Shown piece after piece: positions 1 to 7,303 of a DNA stretch of 64,000 nt. A model generated the notes under the pieces. It had not been told where the DNA came from. It saw only the letters and a list, made by a program, of their open reading frames with translations, and made no database searches. How positions within the stretch are numbered: the stretch's first letter is position 1; each line of letters starts with the position of its first letter. The stretch lies in contig CAYNEY010000003.1 of the NCBI GenBank assembly GCA_964396375.1, positions 62,001 through 126,000 on the forward strand, given 5' to 3'. Source of the DNA: FEN-1139 sp964396375. Its GTDB lineage: Bacteria > Myxococcota_A > Polyangia > Polyangiales > Polyangiaceae. A program made the translations under genes and the position numbers.

Positions 1-6
1 GCTCGA

Positions 7-411
7 CTAACAGGCCAGGGTCAAGCTCGAGAGAATCGGTCCCGGTTCCTCGAGCCGATCATCCTTCAATGGTCGATTGCGTTCGTCCACGCGGACCACC
101 AAGGGCCGATGGCGACGCGCCTCCTCGGGATTCATCTCTGCGAACGTTGCCAGGATCACGAGATCCCCGGGTGCGTTCAGATGAGCTGCCGCTCCGTTGA
201 CGCAGACCACGCCGGAGTGTCGTGGCCCTTCGATCGCGTAGGTCTGGAGTCGTGTTCCCCGGGTCACATTCCAGATATGAACAGCCTCGTAGGGGAGGAT
301 GTCAGCTACTTTCATCAGCGCAGCGTCGATGGTCACGCTGCCTTCGTAGGCGACATCAGCGTGGGTGACGGTGGCGCGGTGGATCTTGGACTTGAACAGC
401 GAAAGTTTCAT
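7..411 (-). CDS. panD: Aspartate 1-decarboxylase
   Basis: Decarboxylates L-aspartate to beta-alanine for pantothenate and coenzyme A; the family is a cytoplasmic tetramer that cleaves itself to make a pyruvoyl cofactor. The 134-residue chain begins MKLSLFKSKIHR and has the self-cleavage pair Gly24-Ser25 in YEGSVTID, Lys9, Arg54, Thr57-Tyr58 and the NGAAAH block at 72-77, all in the usual places. The ATG at 411 was chosen because family similarity begins there and a GGAG lies about 10 bases upstream; codons further upstream look unrelated. No other pantothenate gene is adjacent. The tail after residue 115 is slightly longer than in enteric PanD. Confidence 0.95.
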   Translation of the reverse strand: MKLSLFKSKIHRATVTHADVAYEGSVTIDAALMKVADILPYEAVHIWNVTRGTRLQTYAIEGPRHSGVVCVNGAAAHLNAPGDLVILATFAEMNPEEARRHRPLVVRVDERNRPLKDDRLEEPGPILSSLTLAC

Positions 412-731
412 GCATCTCTGGCTCCGTGCACCATGGCGGCCTTCCCTTCTAGAAGGTCCACCTGGGCCACACCGCCAGGATACGACCGACTTTCCCGCAC
501 GCAACTGCGAAATGGCTTACCGGCCGAAGTCCTAGGTAAGGATGGCCTACTGCGCTCTCCGTGGGTGGTTTGTGCGCCCATTCTTCCGAGGTGCGTCACG
601 TTCTTCGCAGGAGTCGCCGCAGCCTTGACTCGACGCGGACAAGCACCGGGGCACTGTTTGCTGAGTTTTTGGCCCGGTTCTGCCAAAGGTCTAGAAAGGG
701 GCGTACGGCTCACGCGTCCGAAGGAGTGTCG
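412..731. other. Divergent intergenic region
   Basis: 320 bases between panD (leftward) and the small gene at 732 (rightward). Long open frames exist on both strands but show no family-like sequence and no ribosome binding site. It presumably holds both promoters. No convincing -35/-10 pair was found. An AAGGAG just before 732 serves the downstream gene. Confidence 0.5.
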
Positions 732-995
732 ATGACCAACACCGCCAACAAGGCTCAGATGCTGGAGAAACTCAAGGAGCTGTTGCGGGATGCCCTCACC
801 CTGCATGACCGAGGTGCCTCGGTGCAAAAGCTTACCCACGCACAAGGGATGGTGGATGGCTTCATGGTGTTTTTGCTCGACTCCGGGCTGTGCACACAGC
901 GGGAACTCTTGACCCTGGTCAAGGAGGCGCGTTGCTTGGTCGATGGGCCAGCAGTGGGGGTGCTGAGCCAGGAACCCAACGTGGTCGCGGCCTAG
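732..995 (+). CDS. Small hypothetical protein, 87 aa
   Basis: I do not recognise this protein. It is 87 residues, has no signal peptide or membrane segment, and is probably cytoplasmic. The first half is charged and helical (AQMLEKLKELL), followed by DRGASVQKLTHAQGMVDGFM and a more acidic C-terminal half. The start is well supported: AAGGAG at 721-726 sits five bases before the ATG. Its last four bases overlap the 3' end of mtnP on the other strand. The coding call rests on the ribosome binding site and regular composition, so the function is open. Confidence 0.65.
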   Translation: MTNTANKAQMLEKLKELLRDALTLHDRGASVQKLTHAQGMVDGFMVFLLDSGLCTQRELLTLVKEARCLVDGPAVGVLSQEPNVVAA

Positions 996-1852
996 TCGCC
1001 GCGTGCGAGAAGTCGCGTGAGTTGTTCAAAGGCGGGCCCCGAAAGGCCTGTCCTTGATGTCATGACCGAACTCATGACTTCGGCTGCGCGCTCCTTGAGT
1101 CGCGGAGAAGGCAGAGACAGGGAGAGTTCGCGAACGATCGATTTTGCCAGGTTGGTGTTCTTTCGAACCACCTCGAGCACCATCTCCACCGTAACAGGTT
1201 CCGTGCTCTGGTGCCAACAGTCGTAGTCTGTCGAAAAGGCAACCAAAGCGTAGGGAAGGGCGGCTTCTCGTGCGAGTTTTGCCTCGGGGAGCGCGGTCAT
1301 TCCGATGACGTCAACCCCCTGGGACCGGTACAGCTGGCTCTCGGCTCGCGTCGAGAACTGAGGCCCGTTGATGCACACGTAGGTTCCAGTGGGGTGCACA
1401 CGCGGCGCGGAGGCGCGCCTTGCCGCCGACGCCGCGCTGGCGGAGAGTTCAGCGCACACCGGATCGGCCATGCTGACGTGAGCGACTATCCCGCTTTCGA
1501 AGAAGGTCGAGGCGCGACCCCAAGTGCGATCGATGAACTGGTTTACCACCACCACATGTCCCGGTTCGATGGATTCGCGCATCGAGCCGACCGCTGACAA
1601 GCTCAGAAGGTGTGTGGCTCCCAGCTCGCGCAATGCCCAGATATTGGCGCGGTAGTTGATGGCGTGGGGAGGGATCTGGTGGTGTCGACCATGCCGTGGC
1701 AGAAATAGTAGATGTGTCTCGCCAAGGCGACCGCGGATCAGGCTGTCACTTGGAGGTCCGTACGGAGTTGAGACATCCAGCCTTTCGATCTCAAGCAACC
1801 CCTCGAGCTCATACAGCCCGCTGCCACCCAGCACACCGAGGACATACTGCAT
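992..1852 (-). CDS. mtnP: S-methyl-5'-thioadenosine phosphorylase family protein
   Basis: Phosphorolyses methylthioadenosine (or a related purine nucleoside) to adenine and methylthioribose-1-phosphate in methionine salvage and polyamine by-product recycling. The 286-residue chain has the phosphate-binding GGSGLY at 9-14, the PRHGRHH block near 53-59, AINYRANIWAL, SAVGSM, and the substrate-loop sequence IGMTALPEAKLAREA near 190-205, which is typical of MTAP/PNP class II enzymes. Length is normal. A second in-frame ATG lies three codons in. No other mtn genes are nearby. Substrate choice between MTA and other nucleosides cannot be settled from sequence. Confidence 0.9.
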   Translation of the reverse strand: MQYVLGVLGGSGLYELEGLLEIERLDVSTPYGPPSDSLIRGRLGETHLLFLPRHGRHHQIPPHAINYRANIWALRELGATHLLSLSAVGSMRESIEPGHVVVVNQFIDRTWGRASTFFESGIVAHVSMADPVCAELSASAASAARRASAPRVHPTGTYVCINGPQFSTRAESQLYRSQGVDVIGMTALPEAKLAREAALPYALVAFSTDYDCWHQSTEPVTVEMVLEVVRKNTNLAKSIVRELSLSLPSPRLKERAAEVMSSVMTSRTGLSGPAFEQLTRLLARGD

Positions 1853-1913
1853 GCCTGCGGTTTACCACGGCTTTCGCTCCGAGAAAGGCGGGATCGGTCG
1901 GCCTATGCCTGAT

Positions 1914-2165
1914 TCAGTAGTGGGGCGGTCGTTCATTGGGCGACAGGCTGCCGGGGCTCGCGCACAACTCGGTGAGCTGGCTACCCAGGTGCTCTACCGT
2001 TCGTGTGAGGGCATCCAGGCTTTGCTGTTGTCGGTGCAGGACGTCGCTCAGTTCTTCGAGCAGCCGCTCTTGGTATGAGGCTCGCTCCTCGAGCAGGAGG
2101 AGTCGATGCGCAAGTGATGCTAGGGACTCAGAAGAGTCAGTGGGTATCTGTGGACCTTGGGCCAT
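1914..2165 (-). CDS. slyX: SlyX family protein
   Basis: Small 83-residue coiled-coil protein of unknown biochemical role. It shows the SlyX pattern: a central heptad-rich helix (LLLLEERASYQERLLEEL and SLDALTRTVEHLG) and the characteristic C-terminus ending PPHY. It begins within the stop codon of gmk: the bases TGATG are shared, so the two genes overlap by one base and are probably translationally coupled. The run is yicC-gmk-slyX. The longer upstream reading frame lies inside gmk and was not used. Confidence 0.85.
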   Translation of the reverse strand: MAQGPQIPTDSSESLASLAHRLLLLEERASYQERLLEELSDVLHRQQQSLDALTRTVEHLGSQLTELCASPGSLSPNERPPHY

Positions 2166-2815
2166 CAAGATCCCCTTGCCGGTGGTTGCATGAGCCCGTA
2201 GCCACGTCCGTCGGCCAGAAGCTGTTCGGCGGTACCGGCGGCGCGTGCGCGGCGGCATTCCTCGGCGAAGAAGATGGACACCAGACGCGTGGTGGCGGTC
2301 GTGAGATCATCGTTCTCGACCAAGTAGTCGAACATGCCGTAGTGCGCGATCTCGGTGAGAGCCACACCAAAGCGCCGATTGACGGTAGCTGCATCTTCGC
2401 TAGCGCGTCCCGACAGTCGGGCGTGTAGGGTATCCATGCTCGGTGGCAGAATGAAGACGCTTACCGCATCGGGACGATGACTGCGAATCTGACGTGCTCC
2501 CTGGTGGTCGACGTCGAATATGATGCCGCGGCGGTCGCGTGAGCGCTCCAACTCGCCCAGGCTGGTTCCGTAGAGGTTGGAGTGCACTTCGGCCCATTCC
2601 AGAAACTGACCGGCCTCAATCAGCTCGATGAATCGGTCACGGGTGACAAAGTGGTACTCTCGCCCGTCCGTTTCGGTAACGCGCGGTCGACGTGTGGTGT
2701 GCGAGACGCTAAACGTGAGGTTGGGGATGGCCTGAAGAAGACGGGTGGTGAGGGTGGTCTTGCCCGCCCCGGAGGGGGAAGAGACGATGAAGAGCAGTGG
2801 TCCACTATTCGACAT
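2165..2815 (-). CDS. gmk: Guanylate kinase
   Basis: Phosphorylates GMP to GDP with ATP in purine nucleotide synthesis and (p)ppGpp recycling; cytoplasmic. The 216-residue protein has the P-loop SSPSGAGKTT at 12-21, the GMP-binding stretch SVSHTTRRPR, the block DGREYHFV, and the DVDHQGARQI Walker-B-like strand, all standard for the family. The ATG at 2815 was chosen; it lies inside the end of yicC (11-base overlap), and family similarity starts a few residues later. The gene is coupled to slyX downstream. The rpoZ gene that often follows gmk is absent here. Confidence 0.95.
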   Translation of the reverse strand: MSNSGPLLFIVSSPSGAGKTTLTTRLLQAIPNLTFSVSHTTRRPRVTETDGREYHFVTRDRFIELIEAGQFLEWAEVHSNLYGTSLGELERSRDRRGIIFDVDHQGARQIRSHRPDAVSVFILPPSMDTLHARLSGRASEDAATVNRRFGVALTEIAHYGMFDYLVENDDLTTATTRLVSIFFAEECRRARAAGTAEQLLADGRGYGLMQPPARGS

Positions 2816-3689
2816 TCTGCACCTGTTCACGCATGCGTTCACACACGGCCTTCAGCTCGACGACCAGGTGGGAAAGCTCGGTGTCCTGACTCTTGGCCCC
2901 CAACGTATTGGTTTCCCGGGCCACTTCCTGAAGCAGAAAATCGAGTCGACGTCCGATTGGCGGTGTGTTCTCGAGTAACTCGGTGAACTGATGGAAGTGG
3001 CTGCCGAGGCGGGCCAACTCCTCGGTGACATCCGAGCGTTCGGCGAGCAATGCGATTTCCTGTTCGAGTCGGATTGGGTCGACCGCAACCTTGGTGTCTC
3101 GGCAGAGCCGGTCCGCCCGCTCGCGAATCCGTTCGCGGAAAGACTCAACAGTGAGCCGTGCTCGTTCGGTACAGCCCTCGAGCAGAGATTTTCCATCTCT
3201 GATGAGAGACCGAAGCTCGACAGCAAGGTTGGTTCCTTCCACTTGCCGCATCGATTCCAGCTCCCTGATCGCTTTGGTGAGTGCCAACCCAAGCGCTCGC
3301 TTGACCTCCTGCTCAACTCGGTCATCTACCGGGGTGAAGACTGCAGGGATCTGGGCGAGCAGTCCAACGCTGAGCTGTGTATCGGGTGCTAGCTCATCGC
3401 GCAGCCGACAGAGGTCCGCGAAGATAGCTCGGGCACGCGGCATCGAAATGGAAGGGGGAGGCAGGGCGGGCCCGCTGGTTCGCACCGACAGGTCGAAGCG
3501 CCCTCGGTGCAGTTGCGCGCGTGCTGCCTGCTCCACGTCAAATGCATACTCTGCCAGCTCTCCCGGCAAGCGTACCCGTACGTCCAAGAACCGATGATTG
3601 AGGCTGCGGAGTTCCACATGGAGGTGGCCCTCACCGAGCGGTGCTTCACCGGAACCAAAACCAGTCATGCTGCGGATCGTCATGACCAT
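2805..3689 (-). CDS. yicC: YicC/YloC family endoribonuclease
   Basis: Member of the YicC family, whose studied members are endoribonucleases acting on RNA. The 294-residue chain starts with the family signature IRSMTGFGSGEA, followed by the RSLNHRFLDVRVRLP block near 29-43. The C-terminal DUF1732 region contains RLDFLLQEVARETNTLGAKS and ends in VELKAVCERMREQVQNVE, which is close to the family consensus. An ATG two codons downstream (3683) is an equally plausible start. It heads the coupled yicC-gmk-slyX run; the yicC-gmk pairing is common in bacteria. Confidence 0.93.
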   Translation of the reverse strand: MVMTIRSMTGFGSGEAPLGEGHLHVELRSLNHRFLDVRVRLPGELAEYAFDVEQAARAQLHRGRFDLSVRTSGPALPPPSISMPRARAIFADLCRLRDELAPDTQLSVGLLAQIPAVFTPVDDRVEQEVKRALGLALTKAIRELESMRQVEGTNLAVELRSLIRDGKSLLEGCTERARLTVESFRERIRERADRLCRDTKVAVDPIRLEQEIALLAERSDVTEELARLGSHFHQFTELLENTPPIGRRLDFLLQEVARETNTLGAKSQDTELSHLVVELKAVCERMREQVQNVE

Positions 3690-3743
3690 CTACCGTCATC
3701 GTCGCCGAGGTTGATTGGCAGGCGCCACCTGTTGGCAGTTCTC

Positions 3744-4253
3744 TCAAAGCCCCTTGCGACGGCGCATCTCTTCCATCATCCGTTGGTACTCAACTTCCCA
3801 GAGGGCGGTGCCTTCCTTCACGTGCTTGAGCTGATTCCGCACGTCGGCGCGCAGATCGGTGTCGAGACTGGCGTGACGTCGCAGCGGATCCCTCATGTGT
3901 TTACGGAGCACCACGTCTTCAGCCCAGACCTCCTCCACGTTGGTGGAGTGCATCAGCATCTCCAAAAGTTGGTCGAGGAGGTAGTCGATCGCTTCGTCGC
4001 CGAGCTTGATTCCTCGTTCCTCGGCCACAGCTCGTTTGATCCGCCCTATCTCGTTGGGTGGCAGCCCTCGGGCGGCCACGACTTGTTGGGCTTTCTCGGT
4101 GATCTCGTGCTCAGAGCGCAGGTACTGCTCAAGGACTGACTTGAGGTCCAGCTCAACCTCGCGGGCGTCAGTAACCTCGATGTCTTGGGATTTGACGAGA
4201 GCCGAAAGGATCTCGTGGGCTAGTTCTGGGAGCTTCTGGGGGTGGAGCCGCAT
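3744..4253 (-). CDS. DUF507 family protein
   Basis: 169-residue, highly charged, helical protein matching the DUF507 pattern, a family common in Myxococcota and related groups and without a known function. It contains two internally similar halves, LAHEILSALVKSQDIEV and IKRAVAEERGIKLGDEA, each like the 'lie..L...g.iev' motif of the family. No signal peptide or membrane segment is seen, so it is probably cytoplasmic. It is oriented with its neighbours but separated by 50-125 bases on each side, so it may be transcribed alone. Confidence 0.8.
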   Translation of the reverse strand: MRLHPQKLPELAHEILSALVKSQDIEVTDAREVELDLKSVLEQYLRSEHEITEKAQQVVAARGLPPNEIGRIKRAVAEERGIKLGDEAIDYLLDQLLEMLMHSTNVEEVWAEDVVLRKHMRDPLRRHASLDTDLRADVRNQLKHVKEGTALWEVEYQRMMEEMRRRKGL

Positions 4254-4378
4254 ACAACGGGCGGATTGTTACTCCCGGCCCCGGGTGACCACCACAAAAA
4301 AGCGACCCGGAGAGTCGATCTCGGCCAAGCGGAGTGTCTCTCGGCATGGTGTCTCGCCAAAGTGCCCGGTTTCCGCCC

Positions 4379-5371
4379 TCAGTGGCCAACCTGACGGCGC
4401 CGACGTGGTGTGTTCTCATCCGCTTTGCCCACACGTAAGCGGCGCGCCACAGCCTCGCGCTGTCGTCGCTTGTACGCCTCGTGGCTGGCATCCCCACCCT
4501 CGTTGGCGACGTCAGTTTCGGCGTCCAGGATCTGGAACTCGCAAAGCATGTACACGATCGGTCCGAAGCTCTCCGAATCGCGCGGCGCGAGTTCGACGAT
4601 GTGTTGCGGCACGCGGACCGGTACGTCGGCGACGAAGTGGATAACTTTGTAGGTGGATGCGCTGAACCGGTTGACGGCTGACAGCAAAGCCTCGTTGGCC
4701 GGCTCTTGAGAGGAGGCGTGGAGACTCGCCAAGTGGGGGCTCTGCTGACAGTATTGCCGAAAGTCGAAGATGGTGTTCTGGCTCTCGCCAGGAACGACAT
4801 AGGTGAAGGGAAAGAGTTGATCGGTCAAATAGAGGAGTACCGGCAGGAGATGCTCGGGAGAGCGCGTGACGATTCGGAAGCGCAACTTGTCGAAGAGAGC
4901 CGCCGCCGTTGCTTGAGGCTTCGAGAGTAGCTTGGTGTACGTCGAATCGAGGTTTTTCCGTCCGCCAATGAACTCGGTGATCGGAAAACCTTCGCTCAGC
5001 ATGGTGCCCACCACCCGGTACACCTTCTCCTCCACCAAATGAAAGAGATCCCGATCGCTCACTGGCAGACGGAAGAGAAGCTCCCGGCCTGCTAGATGAT
5101 GCACGATCTGCATGGTTTTCAGCACGGCGCAAGCGCAGAGCTGTCTGTGCCCCTGTCCGCTTGCCATCATCAGCAACTCCTCGAGCGAAGAGCGTTCGAC
5201 GGCGGGAGGTATCTTGAAGTCGTAGTTGCGCTTCAGATAATCGATGGCCTGTCGCTGGACATGGGTGGCGAAGATGCGGTCTCGTTCGTCATCGAGGAAC
5301 AGCTCATGGTTGCGAATGAACTTCCGAGCTTCCTCCACCGCCGCGAAGTTCAATCGGTGCCAATCCAGCAC
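4379..5371 (-). CDS. TIGR04552-like protein with RelA/SpoT-like synthetase fold
   Basis: At least 330 residues. The C-terminal two thirds follow the order of motifs of (p)ppGpp synthetases: a helix CAVLKTMQIVHHLAGRELLF, then GGRKNLDSTYTK at 136-147 (compare GRxKxxxSxxxK), FDKLRFRIV with Asp161 at the metal-binding position, YKVIHF at 241-246 (compare YxSIH), CEFQI with Glu278 at the catalytic position, and HEAYKRRQ at 297-304 (compare HxxYK). There is no HD hydrolase or regulatory domain. I recall the overall protein as the delta-proteobacterial family TIGR04552. The only ordinary start is GTG at 5371, but conserved-looking coding sequence (VDSVRLILFGGSV) continues upstream in frame to about 5533 with no ATG, GTG or TTG. 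Substrate and activity are inferred, not shown. Confidence 0.7.
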   Translation of the reverse strand: MLDWHRLNFAAVEEARKFIRNHELFLDDERDRIFATHVQRQAIDYLKRNYDFKIPPAVERSSLEELLMMASGQGHRQLCACAVLKTMQIVHHLAGRELLFRLPVSDRDLFHLVEEKVYRVVGTMLSEGFPITEFIGGRKNLDSTYTKLLSKPQATAAALFDKLRFRIVTRSPEHLLPVLLYLTDQLFPFTYVVPGESQNTIFDFRQYCQQSPHLASLHASSQEPANEALLSAVNRFSASTYKVIHFVADVPVRVPQHIVELAPRDSESFGPIVYMLCEFQILDAETDVANEGGDASHEAYKRRQREAVARRLRVGKADENTPRRRRQVGH

Positions 5372-5505
5372 CGAGCCCCCGAACAGAATCAGCCGGACCG
5401 AATCGACATCGTGAAGAGTGAAATCCGCAGCTGATTTCAGACGATGACTAGCAGGCTGAGCCTCGGGTGGGGCACTGGGCCGCCGATCGGGGTCATTGAG
5501 AGAGT

Positions 5506-5685
5506 TCAGGAGCCGGAATTCGTCGAGGTGGCATCACGCGGTGAAGGCCGACGCAATGACAGGGTGCCGAAGAATATCCCCAGAGTGAGCCCGAGGACGG
5601 TCAGCTGGGTCGCTTCGGCGCCGCTCGAGATCATCAAAGTCACGGGAACGAGTCCGAGTACCAAAAACCAGAAACTTTGCTTCAT
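5506..5685 (-). CDS. Small membrane protein, 59 aa
   Basis: Two hydrophobic stretches (FWFLVLGLVPVTLMI and LTVLGLTLGIFFGTL) joined by a short polar turn indicate a two-helix inner-membrane protein, with a polar arginine-rich C-terminal tail. The ATG at 5685 was chosen over an upstream one at 5811 because GGAG lies 11 bases ahead and the added residues look non-coding. I do not recognise the family. It lies just upstream of the RelA/SpoT-like gene. Function unknown. Confidence 0.5.
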   Translation of the reverse strand: MKQSFWFLVLGLVPVTLMISSGAEATQLTVLGLTLGIFFGTLSLRRPSPRDATSTNSGS

Positions 5686-5805
5686 CGTCGTCGCGTCTCC
5701 GGATGGACTGACCACGGGAAAACCCGCGGACCAATTTTCGAATGCGGCGTGACCAGGCGTAGGAGCCTGCAAGCCAGAGAGTAAGATAATGTAGTATAAA
5801 GTAAC

Positions 5806-5827
5806 ACCCACCTCGGTGGGTGGTCAA
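5806..5827 (-). promoter_or_regulatory. Palindrome in AT-rich promoter-like region
   Basis: A perfect inverted repeat, ACCCACC-TC-GGTGGGT (5806-5821), abuts TTGACC on the minus strand (5822-5827). Downstream on the minus strand lies an unusually AT-rich patch with TATACT (5793-5798). The TTGACC-to-TATACT distance is 23 bases, too long for a normal promoter, so the exact promoter is uncertain. The half-site GGTGGGTG recurs at about 5885. It may be an operator for the leftward small membrane protein gene. Confidence 0.35.
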
Positions 5828-5972
5828 CTCTCTAGCCTGTGATGACGCAACGTTTCAAGACCAAACTCCGCTGTTACCCGTTTAGGTGGGTGAACCTCCC
5901 ACGGACACTCCTTTCCTGATGGAAAATAATCACAGAAAGTGGAACAAATTCGAATGCTTATTTCAAATGCTG

Positions 5973-6311
5973 CTAGTCAGATGATCTGGGTGAGCGGGAC
6001 CGCAGGCCATGTTTCTTAGCCAGGTCATGGAGGTGCTTTCGGTCCATTCGTGCCTCCCGAGCGGCGGCACTCACGTTGTCGCAATGCCGGCTCAGTAACC
6101 AGGAAACGTACCGCCGTTCGAACTCGCTTTCAAACTGACGCCGAGTCTCGCCGTAGCTGTGGCTGGCGTCGAAGGGTGCGTCGGAGACGAGAGTCGCCGT
6201 GTGTATGGGCGCCGACTCGTTCTCGCTACTGGAGCCTCCTCGCTCGAATCCAACATGGACGGAAGGCCGCAGAGAATCATCGGAGTTACTGAAGTTTTCT
6301 TTGGTGGTCAC
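5973..6311 (-). CDS. Fis-type helix-turn-helix protein
   Basis: 112 residues: an unstructured N-terminal 55, then a Fis-like C-terminal DNA-binding domain (FERRYVSWLLSRHCDN, VSAAAREARMDRKHLHDLAKKHGL) like the tail of NtrC-type activators. It lacks the AAA+ sigma-54 domain and any receiver, so it is a free-standing DNA-binding protein, cytoplasmic. Its start overlaps the stop of the upstream membrane protein by four bases (ATGA), giving translational coupling with a cytochrome c operon. Its target, perhaps its own operon, is inferred only. Confidence 0.8.
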   Translation of the reverse strand: MTTKENFSNSDDSLRPSVHVGFERGGSSSENESAPIHTATLVSDAPFDASHSYGETRRQFESEFERRYVSWLLSRHCDNVSAAAREARMDRKHLHDLAKKHGLRSRSPRSSD

Positions 6312-6748
6312 GGTGTCCCTAGAGGCAGGGGGAAGGTGAGGTCCCTACCCTCCAGCTCTACCTGGTGCTGGAACCCCATCTGCGTCCAGTCCCCCCAGGT
6401 CGTTTTCGGGTTCGGATGGAGGGTGCGCACCTCGACGGAACCCCGTACAGTGTACCGTCCGTTGGCCAGCCGTACGGGAAGGCTCAGCGGTCTGAAATTG
6501 GCTGTGTCCAACCAGAAATCACTGCCAAGCAGCACGGTGTTATCCTCATCGAGCACCTCCACGTGGAGCCAACGCAGCTCCACATTCCCGCCCGGTTGGG
6601 CGAAAATGATTCGATTTTCCTTGGGAAAAGCGCGACCGAGCATCGATCCAACCACAAGAATCCCTGCCAGCAGCAGCCCTCGCGAGAGCCAGGGTCGGAA
6701 TGTGCCGCCCGGAGCCCAATCTTTCCAAGGGCCAGGAGGGAGCCTCAC
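6308..6748 (-). CDS. Membrane-anchored periplasmic protein, unknown
   Basis: 146 residues with one N-terminal transmembrane segment (GLLLAGILVVGSMLG, about 24-40) and a beta-rich outer part containing WLHVEVLDEDNTVLLG and YTVRGSVEVRTLHP. Topology suggests the C-terminal domain is periplasmic. I do not recognise a family; general shape resembles accessory proteins of respiratory complexes but no motif proves it. ATGA overlaps at both ends tie it to the cytochrome c lipoprotein upstream and the Fis-type protein downstream. Confidence 0.65.
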   Translation of the reverse strand: MRLPPGPWKDWAPGGTFRPWLSRGLLLAGILVVGSMLGRAFPKENRIIFAQPGGNVELRWLHVEVLDEDNTVLLGSDFWLDTANFRPLSLPVRLANGRYTVRGSVEVRTLHPNPKTTWGDWTQMGFQHQVELEGRDLTFPLPLGTP

Positions 6749-7293
6749 GGTTCGATGGGAGCTTGGGGTGTGTTCACACCACCCATTTGTCGAGCCAAGA
6801 GCACCAACTCACGAACGACTTCAGGGGCAAGGGTGAACGCGGGCATCCCCCGAGGAGTTCCTGCTACGACAGCGTGGATGAGTGTCTCATCGGTGCGAGT
6901 GCTCTGAAAGGCCGGTGAGGAGAAATCGGGCATGGCCAGACCCGCCGCTTCTGGCCCATCACCGCGACCTATCCGCCCATGGCAGGGCACACAGGACTTC
7001 ACCCAGGTTGTGAACGCTACCCCGCCGTGGGGAACCGCGGATGCTGAGGGCTTTGGGCCAGCGCCGGTGTTGGCTGATGGGTCGGTGGCGATTGTGCTCA
7101 AGTCAGGTGGGGGATCTGTGGCGGGCAGGGGCTGCGTTCTGCCGCCCATCGAAGCCGGAGGTGGTGCCGCCGCCACCTCCGGAACCGGATCAATCGCTTC
7201 GTGATCAGACGCCAGCCACTCGCGAGGCTCCTCGGTACGTGAGCACCCAAGCATCAGCCCGAAGATGATGATGACGAGTGCTCCGCGCCCCAT
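6745..7293 (-). CDS. Lipoprotein c-type cytochrome
   Basis: 182 residues. A hydrophobic signal ends in LMLGC, a probable lipobox, followed by a proline/alanine/serine-rich linker of about 75 residues and one cytochrome c domain with the heme-attachment motif CVPCH, then GRGDGPEAAG and a likely distal ligand methionine in TPRGMPAF. Expected to be a periplasmic lipid-anchored electron carrier. The ATG at 7293 is preferred because the signal peptide begins there. It is translationally coupled to the downstream membrane protein and follows the OmpA-type lipoprotein gene by 10 bases. Partner oxidoreductase is unknown. Confidence 0.85.
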   Translation of the reverse strand: MGRGALVIIIFGLMLGCSRTEEPREWLASDHEAIDPVPEVAAAPPPASMGGRTQPLPATDPPPDLSTIATDPSANTGAGPKPSASAVPHGGVAFTTWVKSCVPCHGRIGRGDGPEAAGLAMPDFSSPAFQSTRTDETLIHAVVAGTPRGMPAFTLAPEVVRELVLLARQMGGVNTPQAPIEP

Positions 7294-7303
7294 CGAGCAA
7301 CCC

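Noticed and set aside
648..664. A GGCAC...TTGCT sequence like a sigma-54 promoter before the small gene at 732
   Set aside because: The gap between the -24 and -12 parts is two bases too short, and strict spacing is required.
109..735. A 208-residue open frame on the plus strand opposite panD
   Set aside because: Lies antisense to panD, has no family-like motif or ribosome binding site, and its composition follows the codon bias of panD read backward.
5798..5822. TTGACC and TATACT as a standard sigma-70 promoter for the small membrane protein
   Set aside because: Distance between the boxes is 23 bases, outside the functional range, so only a possible regulatory site was listed.
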